Part shown: piece after piece, positions 5,875 through 5,917 of the stretch
Layout of the letters: each line of letters begins with the position of its first letter
How positions within the stretch are numbered: the first letter of the stretch is position 1
Notes under the pieces: generated by a model
Told to the model about the DNA's origin: nothing
What the model saw: only the letters and a program-made list of their open reading frames with translations
The model's database searches: none
Source: JBMNOZ01 sp050943335
GTDB lineage: Bacteria > Bacillota > Desulfitobacteriia > Desulfitobacteriales > Syntrophobotulaceae
DNA length: 5,917 bases
Reading direction: 5' to 3'
NCBI GenBank assembly: GCA_050943335.1
Contig: JBMNOZ010000035.1
Coordinates: forward strand, 1-5,917
Made by a program: the position numbers and the translations under genes

Positions 5875-5887
5875 TTAATCGAATCGG
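5803..5887 (-). repeat. Degenerate direct repeat, about three copies, 34-35-base period
   Basis: On the minus strand CCGACATATATTTTGG (5852-5837) and CCGACATATAATTTGG (5818-5803) are 16-mers differing at one position, 34 bases apart. A third, more divergent copy, CCGATTCGATTAATTGG, starts at 5887, 35 bases ahead. The flank is shared too: CCAAGT precedes both the first (5893-5888 region) and the last copy (5828-5823), after AAATT/AAAAT. Each core is an imperfect palindrome of the form CCGA...TTGG. There is no CRISPR-like constant repeat and no transposase. The array may continue past the right edge. Confidence 0.55.
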
Positions 5888-5917
5888 GACTTGGCATAAT
5901 TTTCTGGTTTACGGAGA

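Noticed and set aside
5803..5887. CRISPR array
   Set aside because: Only two or three degenerate 16-base matches with imperfect copies, no constant repeat of 24 bases or more and no cas genes.
5812..5917. Plus-strand open frame from ATG 5812 running off the right edge (KIYVGIEGYFRQLIESGLG...)
   Set aside because: It reads smoothly but is only about 35 codons, has no Shine-Dalgarno, and is made almost entirely of the repeat, so repeat structure explains the openness. It should be revisited if sequence to the right is obtained.

Overview
The window is low-to-moderate G+C DNA with strong AGGAGG-type ribosome sites, sigma-A promoters and several TTG starts. It carries a YpuA/DUF1002 exported protein and an ECF-type biotin importer. 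Together these suggest a low-G+C Firmicute, most likely an anaerobic Clostridia-type organism; the species cannot be named from this sequence. There is no phage, transposase or CRISPR content.

Left part (1-1030): a ROK-family sugar kinase most like the E. coli Mak/YajF fructokinase runs leftward off the window edge. Its promoter faces that of a single tRNA-Pro(CGG), which has a textbook TTGACA-N17-TATGAT promoter, an encoded CCA and its own intrinsic terminator. Two more hairpins follow, the second with a T run.

Middle (1110-2137): a monocistronic gene for a secreted DUF1002 (YpuA-like) protein of unknown function starts at a TTG and is convergent with birA. The 81-base gap between them holds palindromes but no clear terminator.

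Right part (2138-5263): a compact leftward operon bioY-bioM-bioN-birA. BioY is the biotin-binding S component, BioM the ATPase and BioN the transmembrane coupling protein. BirA is the biotin-protein ligase and, through its N-terminal helix-turn-helix, the presumed repressor. Upstream of bioY lies a BirA-type operator (arms TTGTAAACC and AGTTTACAT, 14 bases apart) whose promoter-proximal arm contains the -35 of a near-consensus promoter. This implies a closed loop: BirA senses biotin, switches off uptake, and is itself encoded in the operon it represses.

Right edge (5356-5917): the C-terminal part of a small lipoprotein-like protein (DUF4878/DUF5105-like by appearance) has no signal peptide and no ribosome site. 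Its first ~24 codons are made of a 34-35-base-period degenerate repeat, which continues toward the window edge. It looks like a gene that lost its 5' end to a repeat element. This is the least explained part of the window. I see no clearly new multi-gene system here; the repeat/truncation junction and the autoregulated biotin operon are the points most worth checking.
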